Below, one piece after another: positions 31,870 through 41,524 of a stretch of 46,528 nt of DNA. Position 1 is the stretch's first letter; every line of letters starts with the position of its first letter. Source of the stretch: Bacteroidota bacterium (GTDB lineage Bacteria; Bacteroidota; Ignavibacteria; Ignavibacteriales; Ignavibacteriaceae). Location: positions 1 through 46,528 of the forward strand of contig JAKAKL010000052.1 of the NCBI GenBank assembly GCA_021824565.1, written 5' to 3'. A program made the position numbers and the translations under genes. Under the pieces are notes generated by a model. That model did not search any database. It was not told the origin of the DNA and worked only from the letters and a program-made list of their open reading frames with translations.

Positions 31870-34560
31870 TTGAAAAACATTTTAAGAATTGCATGTATCA
31901 CTGCATTATTAATATTGCTGTTGGAAGGCACCGCCAGTCCGCAGGCAAGCGATAGTCTTTCAGTTAATTTCAGATTAAGCGATGAATCGCATAAATTTGT
32001 TCACGTATTCCTACCAGGAGATTTTAATAACTGGGGTCCGAATTCAAACGGGAAAATTGATTCAAGTGCGCCAAGCAGCATGCAGTATGATCAGAATCTG
32101 CGCTGCTGGACAAAGCAATACCGATTTAAAACCGGAACTTTACATTCTTATAAATTTTATATCCAGTTTGACTCGGCTGGACAAAATACTTCATGGACAA
32201 CAGATTCGCTGAATACCAATCTTGATAATAATCGAAATTCCTGCTTCACTGTTACTGATCCCCTGGTGTTCGAGCCCAAATTTATTTCAAATGCGGATGG
32301 AAACATTAGTCAACTTGTTACGGAAATTATGGGTACACACAAACCTCTACGTATTTTTGCGGTTATCGACAATGATTCTATAAATATCAGCAGCGGCTAT
32401 AACAGCGCCGAAAATATTTTAAGCTGTCAATTCAATCCGCCGGTTTATTCGAAGAGTTCAATTCAAATAATTGCCCGCGATTCAAACGGCAATTGCGGTT
32501 ATTATAATTTCTGGCAGCAGCCTGCGCCTCCTGCATATACAATACATGAATGGGCAAAGCATGCAGTCTGGTACCAAATATTTCCTGAGCGTTTCAGAAA
32601 TGGTGATACTTCAAATGATCCAGATGTAAGTTCTCTCGAAGATTATCTAAACCCGCCGGCAGGCTGGCATGTTTCCTCATGGACTAAAGATTGGTACTCT
32701 CTCGATTCTTGGGAACAAATATTCTACAGTAATGTTTATGATAGAAGATTTGGAGGAGACATCCAGGGAATTATTGACAAACTTGGCTACCTTGATTCAC
32801 TTGGAGTAAATGCTATTTACCTTAATCCGGTCTTCTATTCACGATCGCTTCATAAATATAATGCTTCTTCGCTTCATCATATCGACCCTTACTTCGGACC
32901 GGACCCAAAAGGAGATATAAATATTATTTCAAAAGAAACCCTCGATCCATCTACCTGGCATTGGACTTCGGCAGATACTCTTTTCCTCGCTCTGCTTCGT
33001 GACGCCCATAAGCGCGGTATGCATGTTATTATCGACGGAGTGTTTGAAACTTCGGGCACTTCATTCCCAGTTTTTCAGGATTTACTCAAGAACCAGCAAA
33101 ACTCAATTTATAAAAGCTGGTATAATGTTCTTGCCTGGGATGATCCTTCAACTCCTCAAAATGAATTTCAATACGTTGGCTGGTATGGTCTTTCAAGTTT
33201 GCCTCTTTACGCTCATTCACCGGATGGAACTAGTCTTAATTTCGGTACCAAACAGTACATTTATAATATTACTAAAAGATGGATGGATCCTAATGGCGAT
33301 GGAGATCCTTCAGACGGCGTTGATGGATGGAGGCTTGATTCTCCGTCATTTGTTCCCGATGATTTCTGGATAGACTGGAACACTTATGTCAGGACCATTA
33401 ATCCTGATGCTTATACTACAGCAGAAATATGGTCATATAATCAATCAACTGTAGATGCGCTTAGATTTTCAGGCTCAATGAATTATTATGGCTGTGCCGA
33501 ACCGATGTATTATTTTTTTGTTAAAGGCGGTTCTGCAGATGATTTTGCGGGAGCAATGTCAGCTAACGTCGGAACAGGCTCGCAGAACTTAATCGACTCT
33601 CATGATACACAGAGAATTGCAACCATAATTGCTAATTCAAAAATCTCATTAGATTATACAAATCCAGGTACTCCTAATTACAACAATTCATATAATATAG
33701 ATAAGCCAACACTGGATGAGCGGAGGCTCCAACGATTGATAGTTTTTACGCAGATGACCGTTCCTGGTTCTCCTATGATTTACTATGGAGATGAAGCAGG
33801 CATGTGGGGTGCAGCTGATCCGGACGATAGAAAACCCATGCCGTGGCCTGACTTATCAATGCAGCCCGAAAAGACCGATCCTCGCGGTTTCATAAGAAAT
33901 CCTGATGATGCAAATTTCGATACTGCGCTTGCAGGCTTTTATAGCAGCATTGTTAATATCCGCCGCACAACTCCTTCCTTAAGCTACGGAGGATGGAAAA
34001 CTCTATATACGGACAATGCTCACCATATTTTAGTTTTTATGCGAAGTATAAATAGCGATTATTCCGTAGTATTTATAAACCGAGATACAGTTCAGCATAA
34101 TATATCAGTTTCACTCAAAGATATTATCCCACAAGATATTGTTCTTAGCTTTAAAGCTTCAACTGAAAGCGACATCATTCATATTCCTATTCAGCAGAAC
34201 AATTCTAAAGTTTCAACTTTACTTCCTCCGGTTTCAGGGGTGTTGATAGGTTCGACTTCTGCAACGCTTGTAAAAAAGAATTCACCTGAAGGGCTTGGAG
34301 AATTTAAACTTGAAAATGCGTATCCTAATCCATTTAACCCCGCGACTACAATTGATTATAAAATTCCATATAATGGAATTGTCTCTTTAAAAGTCTATGA
34401 CGTTTTAGGAAGACTAGTAAAAACCCTGGTAAACCAATATCAGCAAGGTGGGAATCATGTCGTAAGCTTTAACGCTTCAAATCTTGCCAGCGGTGTTTAT
34501 TATTATCAACTCAGGATAAAAAATTTTATTTCTACAAAGAAGACGATACTTATGAAATAG
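31870..34560 (+). CDS. Secreted GH13 alpha-amylase / neopullulanase-type enzyme with T9SS domain
   Basis: 896 residues. The start is a TTG codon: the signal peptide (KNILRIACITALLILLLEG) begins exactly there and no ATG fits. Residues about 27-125 are a glycogen-binding-type module (VHVFLPGDFNNWGP). The GH13 barrel opens with HAVWYQIFPERFRNGD, the cyclomaltodextrinase/neopullulanase form. The catalytic triad is visible: Asp490 (DGWRLD), Glu519 (TTAEIW) and Asp579 (SHDTQR). It acts on starch-like alpha-glucans. The last ~80 residues are a T9SS sorting domain (YPNPFNPATTIDYKIP ... KKTILMK), so it is exported to the cell surface. Confidence 0.94.
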   Translation: MKNILRIACITALLILLLEGTASPQASDSLSVNFRLSDESHKFVHVFLPGDFNNWGPNSNGKIDSSAPSSMQYDQNLRCWTKQYRFKTGTLHSYKFYIQFDSAGQNTSWTTDSLNTNLDNNRNSCFTVTDPLVFEPKFISNADGNISQLVTEIMGTHKPLRIFAVIDNDSINISSGYNSAENILSCQFNPPVYSKSSIQIIARDSNGNCGYYNFWQQPAPPAYTIHEWAKHAVWYQIFPERFRNGDTSNDPDVSSLEDYLNPPAGWHVSSWTKDWYSLDSWEQIFYSNVYDRRFGGDIQGIIDKLGYLDSLGVNAIYLNPVFYSRSLHKYNASSLHHIDPYFGPDPKGDINIISKETLDPSTWHWTSADTLFLALLRDAHKRGMHVIIDGVFETSGTSFPVFQDLLKNQQNSIYKSWYNVLAWDDPSTPQNEFQYVGWYGLSSLPLYAHSPDGTSLNFGTKQYIYNITKRWMDPNGDGDPSDGVDGWRLDSPSFVPDDFWIDWNTYVRTINPDAYTTAEIWSYNQSTVDALRFSGSMNYYGCAEPMYYFFVKGGSADDFAGAMSANVGTGSQNLIDSHDTQRIATIIANSKISLDYTNPGTPNYNNSYNIDKPTLDERRLQRLIVFTQMTVPGSPMIYYGDEAGMWGAADPDDRKPMPWPDLSMQPEKTDPRGFIRNPDDANFDTALAGFYSSIVNIRRTTPSLSYGGWKTLYTDNAHHILVFMRSINSDYSVVFINRDTVQHNISVSLKDIIPQDIVLSFKASTESDIIHIPIQQNNSKVSTLLPPVSGVLIGSTSATLVKKNSPEGLGEFKLENAYPNPFNPATTIDYKIPYNGIVSLKVYDVLGRLVKTLVNQYQQGGNHVVSFNASNLASGVYYYQLRIKNFISTKKTILMK

Positions 34561-34748
34561 TGCTTTTAACATTTTAAAGGTAGTGTATTAAATCAAATAG
34601 TTAATCAGTTTTATTTTAAGAGAATCAAAATTTTCAGTTTCAATAAAACAGGCTTCTTGTAAATAAGTAATAAATTCTTCTAACTTTTTCCTACTGTGAA
34701 TAAAATCACCGGCGTATAATTTACTCACACACTTCAGCGAATAATATC

Positions 34749-34804
34749 TTGACTTATTAAATTAATTATTCTAAGTTTCGACCGTTTAAGTGAAACAGTC
34801 GAAA
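34749..34804 (+). promoter_or_regulatory. Promoter and palindromic operator of the efflux operon
   Basis: TTTCGACCGTTT (34776-34787) and AAACAGTCGAAA (34793-34804) form an inverted repeat matching at 11 of 12 positions around a 5-base centre. A TTGACT (34749-34754) with a 17-base spacer leads to TAAGTT (34772-34777), so the left arm overlaps the -10 region. The palindrome ends 19 bases before the tetR ATG. This is the classical layout for autorepression by a TetR dimer. Confidence 0.75.
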
Positions 34805-34823
34805 AGTATTAAAGACGAATAGT

Positions 34824-35435
34824 ATGACAGAACAATTATCAACTGAGAAACATAATATGATATTAAATGCCGCCCGCAAGCGCTTTGCTTATTATGGCTT
34901 CTCAAAAGTAACAATGGATGAAATTGCCGCGGACGTCAAGCTTGGCAAGGCTTCTTTATATTATTATTTTCCAACAAAGGAAAGCCTTTTCCAGGAAGTA
35001 ATTAAGCATGAATCAGAACAATTCTTCGGCGCTGTTTATAAGCTCCTTGATGAAAAAGTATCGGCGTGCAAAATGCTCCGCGAATATTCAAGCAAACGAA
35101 TAGAATATTTCAGGCAGCTTGCCAATCTTCGCGCTCTCAGCTTTCAGCAGTCGCCTGAAGCTAAAACTTCGTTCATAGAGCTTTATAAAGATTTTCATCA
35201 GAAAGAAATTAGCGTTCTTCAACAGATTTTGATCAGCGGTAAAAAGAACGGTGAATTAGCTTTTACTAATGCAAATGAAACTGCTTCTATTATTCTCCAG
35301 ATGATGTACGGTCCGCGCGCCTGGCTGCTTAAAATCGAAGAGAATGCTCTTGACGATGAATTCTACCAAAAGCTTGAGCGAGTCATGAAAGAAGTAATAG
35401 ATATTATAATTAATGGAATTTCAAAAAGAAAGTAG
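34824..35435 (+). CDS. TetR family transcriptional regulator
   Basis: 203 residues. The N-terminal helix-turn-helix is clear: ILNAARKRFAYYGFSKVTMDEIAADVKLGKASLYYYFPTKE covers about residues 13-52 (a TetR_N domain). The rest is a helical ligand-binding domain whose inducer cannot be told from sequence. It is the first gene of the efflux operon and probably represses it through the palindrome just upstream, releasing on binding a toxic compound. Confidence 0.94.
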   Translation: MTEQLSTEKHNMILNAARKRFAYYGFSKVTMDEIAADVKLGKASLYYYFPTKESLFQEVIKHESEQFFGAVYKLLDEKVSACKMLREYSSKRIEYFRQLANLRALSFQQSPEAKTSFIELYKDFHQKEISVLQQILISGKKNGELAFTNANETASIILQMMYGPRAWLLKIEENALDDEFYQKLERVMKEVIDIIINGISKRK

Positions 35436-35447
35436 GTATAAATAAAA

Positions 35448-36446
35448 ATGGACAGTAAAGATAATGTAAATTCTAGTACCACACAGACAAAGCCTCAAAT
35501 GTCATTCAATAAAAATGGTGACGAAGAAATTGAAGAAGTCCCGCTCTTTCGCAGAAAGAGACTGATTATTCCTCTTCTAATTCTTATTGTTATAATGGCT
35601 GTTGGCGGATATTACTGGTATATGAATATGCAAAACTATGTGTCAACTGATGACGCTTATGTTGATGCTAACGATGTTTCAATTAGTACTAAAATGCTCG
35701 GCAGAATAACCTTCCTCGGTACCGACGAAGGCGATACTGTTAAAGCAGGACAGATCCTTGTTAAATTAGATGACAGCGATCTCCGCGCGCAGGAAGAATC
35801 CGCAAAAGCAGGACTTGAGTTGGTTCAGAAGAGCGTTCCTCTTGCACAAATAAATGTAAGCCGCGCTCAGGATGATTTTAACCGTGCACAAGTGCAATAC
35901 AAAGGCGGAATTATTACTAAAGAACAATATGATCATACCCAAAAGTCTTTTGAGGCTGCACAGGCTGAATACAATATTGAACTTTCAAAAATTACTACTG
36001 CTAAAGCGCAGATCGGCGTAATAGAAACACAGCTTAACAACACTGTTATTACTGCTCCTATGGATGGTGTGGTAGCTAAGAGATGGGTTATTACCGGAGA
36101 TGTAGTTCAAGCAGGTCAGCCGATATTTACTATTTACGATATTAAAAATACATGGATAACCGCTAACCTTGAAGAAACTAAGCTGGGTCACGTACACATC
36201 GGAGATATTGTAGATATATCTGTGGACAGTTACCCAAATATTAATTTCACAGGCAAGGTATTTGAAATTGGAAGTTATACCGCATCAGAGTTTTCTCTTA
36301 TTCCACCGAACAATGCATCTGGCAACTTTACAAAAGTAACGCAGCGTGTGCCGATTAAAATATCTCTTCAGGATCCGGTCACGAACAAACAGGAACCTAT
36401 TCTAAGACCCGGTATGTCTGTTGAAGTATCAATAAAGGTAAAATAG
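35448..36446 (+). CDS. HlyD/EmrA family membrane fusion protein
   Basis: 332 residues. One N-terminal membrane anchor (LIIPLLILIVIMAVGGYYWY) follows a cytoplasmic tail. The biotinyl-lipoyl-like half-motifs VSTDDAYVDANDVSIS and LGTDEGDTVKAGQILVKLD, a coiled-coil hairpin, then VITAPMDGVVAKRWVITGDVV are typical of EmrA. It bridges the inner-membrane pump and the outer-membrane channel. It starts 12 bases after tetR and is followed by the pump after 3 bases. Confidence 0.94.
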   Translation: MDSKDNVNSSTTQTKPQMSFNKNGDEEIEEVPLFRRKRLIIPLLILIVIMAVGGYYWYMNMQNYVSTDDAYVDANDVSISTKMLGRITFLGTDEGDTVKAGQILVKLDDSDLRAQEESAKAGLELVQKSVPLAQINVSRAQDDFNRAQVQYKGGIITKEQYDHTQKSFEAAQAEYNIELSKITTAKAQIGVIETQLNNTVITAPMDGVVAKRWVITGDVVQAGQPIFTIYDIKNTWITANLEETKLGHVHIGDIVDISVDSYPNINFTGKVFEIGSYTASEFSLIPPNNASGNFTKVTQRVPIKISLQDPVTNKQEPILRPGMSVEVSIKVK

Positions 36447-36449
36447 TAA

Positions 36450-38072
36450 ATGTTTGGTCTCAAGAAAAAATCATTTAGAAAATCTGCTGTCGGCGTAATT
36501 CCGTCATTGCATCACGAGCATTCTTCATACAAATGGTGGGTGCTTGCAAATATTATGATCGGAACTTTCATGGCTGTTCTTGATGCAACCATAGTAGACG
36601 TTTCTCTCGCAAAGATCATGGCTACTTTCGGTATCGGCGTCGATACTGTCAAATGGGTTGCAACTGCATATCTTCTAGTGTTTGCAATAATGCTTCCAAC
36701 GTCCGGATGGATTGCTGATCATTTCGGATATAAAAGGACTTATGCAACAGCTCTTACGCTTTTCACTTTAGGTTCGCTCCTTTGTTCTTTATCATGGAAT
36801 GAAAGCGCATTGATCTTTTTCAGAATAATTCAAGGCGCTGGCGCCGGCTTAATGATGCCGGTTGGAATGGCTATTGTTATGCGTGAATTCCCGGCTGAGA
36901 AACGCGGCATCGCGCTTGGCTTCTGGACAATAGCTGCGGCTGCTTCAGTTTCACTTGGTCCTACGCTCGGTGGCTATTTGATTGATAACTTTGCATGGCA
37001 TTCTATATTTGATGTAAACGTACCCGTAGGAATTATTGGAATTTTTGCAACGCTTGTTATTCAAAGAGAATACAAAACATCAACTTCACGCTCTTTTGAT
37101 ACTGTGGGCTTTATTTCCATGTCTATTTTTCTCAGCGCTCTCCTAATCGCTCTTTCGGATGGAAATGCAGACTGGAATACCGGCGGATGGACTTCGCCCT
37201 TTATTATATCATGCTTTGCTATATCGCTTCTGGCATTCGTCGTATTTATGATTTACGAATTAAATATTAGACATCCTCTTATTGATTTAAGTCTTTTAAA
37301 GAACTTTAATTTTGCGATGGCAAATGTAGTTCTGTTCATATTCGGAATGGGAATGTTCGGAAGCACCTTTTTGCTTCCGCTGTATTTACAAAACGCTCTT
37401 GGTTATACTGCATTTCAAGCAGGCTCTCTTTTTCTGCCTATTGGATTTCTACAGGCTACCATGTCGCCTATCTCCGGCAATCTTGCGGACAAAGTAAATC
37501 CTAAAATACCAGCAACAATAGGAATTATTCTTTTGGCTTTAAGTCTTTTTGTTAATCACTTTCTATCATTATTTTCGGAAACATCTTCCATAATGATTTC
37601 GTTGTACCTTAGAGGATTGGGCATGGGATGGATATTCACTCCTTTAAGCACAATTGCACTTTCAGATATTCCAAGAGAACGCATGGCGCAGGCTTCAGGT
37701 CTTTATAATATTTTAAGACAGATTGGCGGCAGCTTCGGCGTGGCAATTATGGGAACACTGTTAACAAATAGAACAACTTTCCATAGTACAATGTATGGTC
37801 AGGCGGTTAATCAATATTCCCCGGTTGCAAAAAATATTCTAATAGGATTATCAAGATTTTCTATGCAGGCAGTCGGGGGAACATCTGCGGTATCTGCAAT
37901 GCGGGCAAATGCTCTGGTGATTTATAATATAAGCCAGCAGGCTTTTGTATCGGCAGTGGATGATGATTTCTTTATAGCTGCGTTGATAACAGTGCTTTGC
38001 CTGCTGCCAATATTATTCTTACGCTACAAGAAAAAGAAAGGTCCCGGACCAAAGATTACCGCAATGGAATAA
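36450..38072 (+). CDS. DHA2-type MFS multidrug transporter (EmrB/QacA family)
   Basis: 540 residues with about 14 membrane helices. Family signatures are seen: LDATIVDVSLAKI in helix 1 (motif D1-like), ADHFGYKRTY (motif A), RIIQGAGAGLMMP (motif B) and GPTLGGYL (motif C). It uses the proton gradient to pump out drugs or other toxic molecules, working with the fusion protein just upstream and the TolC-like channel downstream. The substrate cannot be told from sequence. Confidence 0.95.
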   Translation: MFGLKKKSFRKSAVGVIPSLHHEHSSYKWWVLANIMIGTFMAVLDATIVDVSLAKIMATFGIGVDTVKWVATAYLLVFAIMLPTSGWIADHFGYKRTYATALTLFTLGSLLCSLSWNESALIFFRIIQGAGAGLMMPVGMAIVMREFPAEKRGIALGFWTIAAAASVSLGPTLGGYLIDNFAWHSIFDVNVPVGIIGIFATLVIQREYKTSTSRSFDTVGFISMSIFLSALLIALSDGNADWNTGGWTSPFIISCFAISLLAFVVFMIYELNIRHPLIDLSLLKNFNFAMANVVLFIFGMGMFGSTFLLPLYLQNALGYTAFQAGSLFLPIGFLQATMSPISGNLADKVNPKIPATIGIILLALSLFVNHFLSLFSETSSIMISLYLRGLGMGWIFTPLSTIALSDIPRERMAQASGLYNILRQIGGSFGVAIMGTLLTNRTTFHSTMYGQAVNQYSPVAKNILIGLSRFSMQAVGGTSAVSAMRANALVIYNISQQAFVSAVDDDFFIAALITVLCLLPILFLRYKKKKGPGPKITAME

Positions 38073-38135
38073 AATATTCTCTTATGATTTACGAATGTCG
38101 AATATCTAATAACAACTTAATAAACCGGTGTAATA

Positions 38136-39458
38136 ATGAAATTTTATTTTAAATCTATATTCCTTTTTTTATTTATAACAGGCATAGCCTTCTCGCAGTA
38201 TAGCTCTAATGATTCGCTAACGGTTGATCAAGCAGTACACATGGTACTTCAAAACAACCCGGCAATTCAAAGCGCTATTCATTCAATTGACGCTTCAAAA
38301 GCGCGGGTGGAAGAAAGTAAAAGCTCTTTATACCCTGAAGCAGGAATTTCTTTGAACTACACAAGGCTCGGACCTGTTGCCTCAATTAGTTTTCCCGGCT
38401 TCGGAAATTTTGATTTGTTCCCGGCAGATAACTTTGACGAGCACATAGGCGTAAGCGCAACTATTTATGACTTTGATAAAAGGCAAAAAAATGTCGACCT
38501 CGCTTTGACTAAGGTCCAAAGCTTCAAAGACAAGCTTGAGCTTGTTAAACAAGGGTTAGCTTACCGCACTATTCAAACTTTTTACACGATACTTTTTCTT
38601 CAGAGAAGTATAGCTGTGCAGAATGAAGCTATTAATACTCTTAAAGAACATCTTAACATTACTAAGAAAAAAGTTGAAGCAGGTACGGCTACAAACTTCG
38701 ACGTTCTAACGACTAACGTAAGAGTATCGGCGGCAGAAGAAGAAAAGATTAATCTTCAAAATTCACTTGCTAATGCTGAAATAACATTAAAGCAGCTAAC
38801 AGGTCTGCCGCAAAATGCAAATATAGAGCTATCGGGCGACTTTACGGAAAACGCAGCAGTTTATAATGTTGATTCTCTTACAAACGCCGCTATGCAGAAC
38901 CGTTTTGAAATTAAAGCAGCGAACGATCAGATAGCTACGGAGACTGCGCAGTATAATGTTGTGTCCGCAATAAATAATCCTACAGTAAGTATCGCCGCTT
39001 CATACGGGGTGAAAAATGGTTATGTCCCCGATCTTAATTTATGGCATGGCAATTATGTGGCTGCATTGCAGGTTGATGTTCCTTTATCAGGTGTAATTCC
39101 TTATTTCGGAGGATATAGAGAACAGAGCATGCACGAAGAATCGGCTGCCAATCTTCACGCTGCGGAATCATTTAAGAATGATATTTTATTGCAGGTAAGA
39201 AGCGATGTTCAAAAAGGCGTGACAGATCTTCAATCAAGCATGGAAAGATATAACACAACGGACGCGGCAGTTCATCAAGCCGAAAGCGCACTGGAACTTG
39301 CCAAGATTCGTTATGAAGCCGGCACCGTAACAAACCTCGATCTTCTCGATGCAGAGACTTCGCTTTCGCAGGCAAAGCTGATGCGTCTTCAGGCGCTTTA
39401 TAAATATGTAATCGGAAGATACGAATTGCTTCAAGCAGTCGGCGAGAAGGTTTGGTGA
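38136..39458 (+). CDS. TolC family outer-membrane efflux protein
   Basis: 440 residues with a signal peptide (to about residue 20, AFSQ). The long helical pattern is that of TolC: the first repeat begins SLTVDQAVHMVLQNNPAIQSAI, and the second ends with RYEAGTVTNLDLLDAETSLSQAK. Paired OEP domains form the trimeric outer-membrane channel. The 63-base gap from the pump gene and same orientation suggest one operon completing the tripartite system. Confidence 0.94.
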   Translation: MKFYFKSIFLFLFITGIAFSQYSSNDSLTVDQAVHMVLQNNPAIQSAIHSIDASKARVEESKSSLYPEAGISLNYTRLGPVASISFPGFGNFDLFPADNFDEHIGVSATIYDFDKRQKNVDLALTKVQSFKDKLELVKQGLAYRTIQTFYTILFLQRSIAVQNEAINTLKEHLNITKKKVEAGTATNFDVLTTNVRVSAAEEEKINLQNSLANAEITLKQLTGLPQNANIELSGDFTENAAVYNVDSLTNAAMQNRFEIKAANDQIATETAQYNVVSAINNPTVSIAASYGVKNGYVPDLNLWHGNYVAALQVDVPLSGVIPYFGGYREQSMHEESAANLHAAESFKNDILLQVRSDVQKGVTDLQSSMERYNTTDAAVHQAESALELAKIRYEAGTVTNLDLLDAETSLSQAKLMRLQALYKYVIGRYELLQAVGEKVW

Positions 39459-39496
39459 AAATAAAAAATTAGAAAGTTTAACCAAAACCTTTAATC

Positions 39497-39527
39497 AATT
39501 GCCCCGTTCTTCTGGACGGGGCAAATT
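39497..39527 (+). terminator. Strong GC-rich hairpin after the efflux operon
   Basis: TTGCCCCGT (39499-39507) and ACGGGGCAA (39516-39524) form a perfect 9-bp stem with an 8-base loop. The downstream bases are AATTAAAAACC rather than a T-run, so termination may be imperfect, but its place between tolC and the next gene supports the call. Confidence 0.6.
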
Positions 39528-39652
39528 AAAAACCAGCCTTTTCTTGATAACTTCGGCTCTTGTTATAATTTTATTTTATCCGGCTCTTTGTTTTATTTGA
39601 AGAACATTTCATAATTTTAAGCCTATCTTTTATCAAAAAAAATTTTTAGCGG

Positions 39653-40516
39653 ATGAAACATTTACACGAGCATCAAAAAGGAATCCTGGCGGTTTTAACG
39701 GCAGCACTTTGCTGGAGTACTGGCGGCATCTTTATTAAACTTGTTACTTTCGATGCGATGCAGATTTCTTTTTTCAGAGGCGTGTTTGCGGCGCTTGTAT
39801 TCTTTATAATGTTTAAGAAAGAAATTTTTTATGCGAATGTATTCACCTTTATAAACGCGGCTTTTTATTCTGCGATATTAATTCTATTCGTTATTGCTAC
39901 AAAGACAACAACCGCCGCCAACGCAATCTTTCTCCAGTACACCGCTCCAATTTATGTGCTAATATTCGAGCCTCTTATAAACAAAACTAAATACGAAAAG
40001 ATTAACATAATTACGATTGTCGTCTGCTTTTTAGGTATGACATTGTTCTTCATGGGAAGAATCTCTCCCGGCTACCAGGAAGGAAACATAATCGCTCTCC
40101 TTTCGGGAGTAGCATACGCAGCGTTCCTTCTCGGCATGAGGAAAAACAAGAAGGAATACCAGTTCAGCTCAATATTCTATGGAAATATTATGGTTGCCGT
40201 AATATGTCTGCCTTCAATATTTTCCATTGAGAATATTACACTAAAAAATATGATGATGGTTTCTTATCTTGGAATATTCCAGATAGGAATTGCATACGCG
40301 ATATTCAGTTATGGATTGAAAAAAGTTTATGCAATAGAAGCTTCGTTAATCTCTATGATCGAGCCTGTGCTTAACCCGGTATGGGTTTTCTTTGGTTACG
40401 GCGAAGTGCCTTCGATAACGGCAATAATAGGCGGTATAATAATTCTTGCCGCTATTGCTGTAAGAACTTTTGCAGCGGAATCGGCATTTAAATTAAAATC
40501 AAAAACTGCTGATTAA
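39653..40516 (+). CDS. EamA/DMT family transporter
   Basis: 287 residues, ten membrane helices in two EamA repeats. The openings GILAVLTAALCWSTGGIFIKL and GNIIALLSGVAYAAFLLGMRK are typical of the drug/metabolite transporter superfamily, as is the 'SMIEPVLNPVWVFFGYGE' helix near the end. The substrate is unknown; members export metabolites, amino acids or drugs. The gene ends with a 4-base overlap against the convergent flavoprotein gene. Confidence 0.92.
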   Translation: MKHLHEHQKGILAVLTAALCWSTGGIFIKLVTFDAMQISFFRGVFAALVFFIMFKKEIFYANVFTFINAAFYSAILILFVIATKTTTAANAIFLQYTAPIYVLIFEPLINKTKYEKINIITIVVCFLGMTLFFMGRISPGYQEGNIIALLSGVAYAAFLLGMRKNKKEYQFSSIFYGNIMVAVICLPSIFSIENITLKNMMMVSYLGIFQIGIAYAIFSYGLKKVYAIEASLISMIEPVLNPVWVFFGYGEVPSITAIIGGIIILAAIAVRTFAAESAFKLKSKTAD

Positions 40517-41481
40517 ATATAATCACCGCGCATTTTGGTAATAGCATTTCTTGCGGAGTTAAAAGCCCAAATAATAGAGCCGCCTTGTTTTCCAGCAGTC
40601 AAATCTCCAAGCAGAAATAATCCAGGCACAGACGTTTCGTGATGTTCTTTTAACACCGGTTCTTCGCCGTCAAATTCAATACCGATCATCTTTAAGAAAT
40701 TACTAGGTGTTGTTCCGCCGAGAGCATAAACTATGTAATCGAATTTCATTTCGGGCAATCTATCGTTATTAAATTTTACAGCCGGCTTTCCCTCTTTATC
40801 ATTTACAGAAATTAAATCGGTTTCAAAAAGTATATTTACTTTATTCTCTTCTTTAAGAGTTAAAATGCTTGCACGGTTGATTTCATTCATGCGTGAAAAA
40901 TTATTTCGTCTATAGCTTAAAGTTAATTTGTTCCCGTTCTGCACAAGGTACTGGCAGTATTCAGATGCTGAATCGCCGCCGCCAACAACAAGAATATTGG
41001 AGTTAACCATTTCGGTAGTCGTTACATCGAATAATACTTTGTCTTTTAATGTATGAGGTATTTTGTAATCAGGCTTATTTGGCTTTCCTAAAATGCCGAT
41101 TGCAATTGCTACAACCTTAGCATGGTATTCATTTTTATCAGTATAAACAATAAAGCTTTTGTCCTCATTTTGATGAAACTTCCAGACAGTTTCATTGTAA
41201 TTAACGCGAAGGTTGTTTTCTTCAATCGCTTTATCAAGGTATGAAATTGTTTCATGCTTTGTTAAATCCGGTATGCACATCACGCCGGCGCACTTCGCTT
41301 CGAAGCCCTTATAGTTTGCTGTAACCAGCTTTTTGTCAGGATAATATTTTTTGATCGAGAAGGAATGCTCTTCAGCTTTTTCGAGCAGAATAATTTTCGA
41401 GCTGTCTATATTGGCATGTACGGCTTCAACTGCAACGCTTATCCCTGCCGGTCCAGCACCGATTATCAGCAGATCATACAT
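40513..41481 (-). CDS. NAD(P)/FAD-dependent oxidoreductase (YpdA/thioredoxin-reductase-like)
   Basis: 322 residues. Two Rossmann motifs are seen: FAD-binding GAGPAG (8-13) and NAD(P)-binding VVGGGDSASEY, plus the closing GLFLLGDLTAG. The CxxC redox pair of thioredoxin reductase is missing, and the Cys in YpdA (GPCG) is Ala here. A pair Cys-x4-Cys (KCAGVMC, around 63-68) is present and could be redox-active, which is inference. Exact substrate unknown. It overlaps the convergent DMT gene at its end and lies 43 bases from pdxH, in the same direction. Confidence 0.88.
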   Translation of the reverse strand: MYDLLIIGAGPAGISVAVEAVHANIDSSKIILLEKAEEHSFSIKKYYPDKKLVTANYKGFEAKCAGVMCIPDLTKHETISYLDKAIEENNLRVNYNETVWKFHQNEDKSFIVYTDKNEYHAKVVAIAIGILGKPNKPDYKIPHTLKDKVLFDVTTTEMVNSNILVVGGGDSASEYCQYLVQNGNKLTLSYRRNNFSRMNEINRASILTLKEENKVNILFETDLISVNDKEGKPAVKFNNDRLPEMKFDYIVYALGGTTPSNFLKMIGIEFDGEEPVLKEHHETSVPGLFLLGDLTAGKQGGSIIWAFNSARNAITKMRGDYI

Positions 41482-41524
41482 AATAAACCTCTTTAAAATT
41501 CAACTTATATTAAATGAATAAAGT

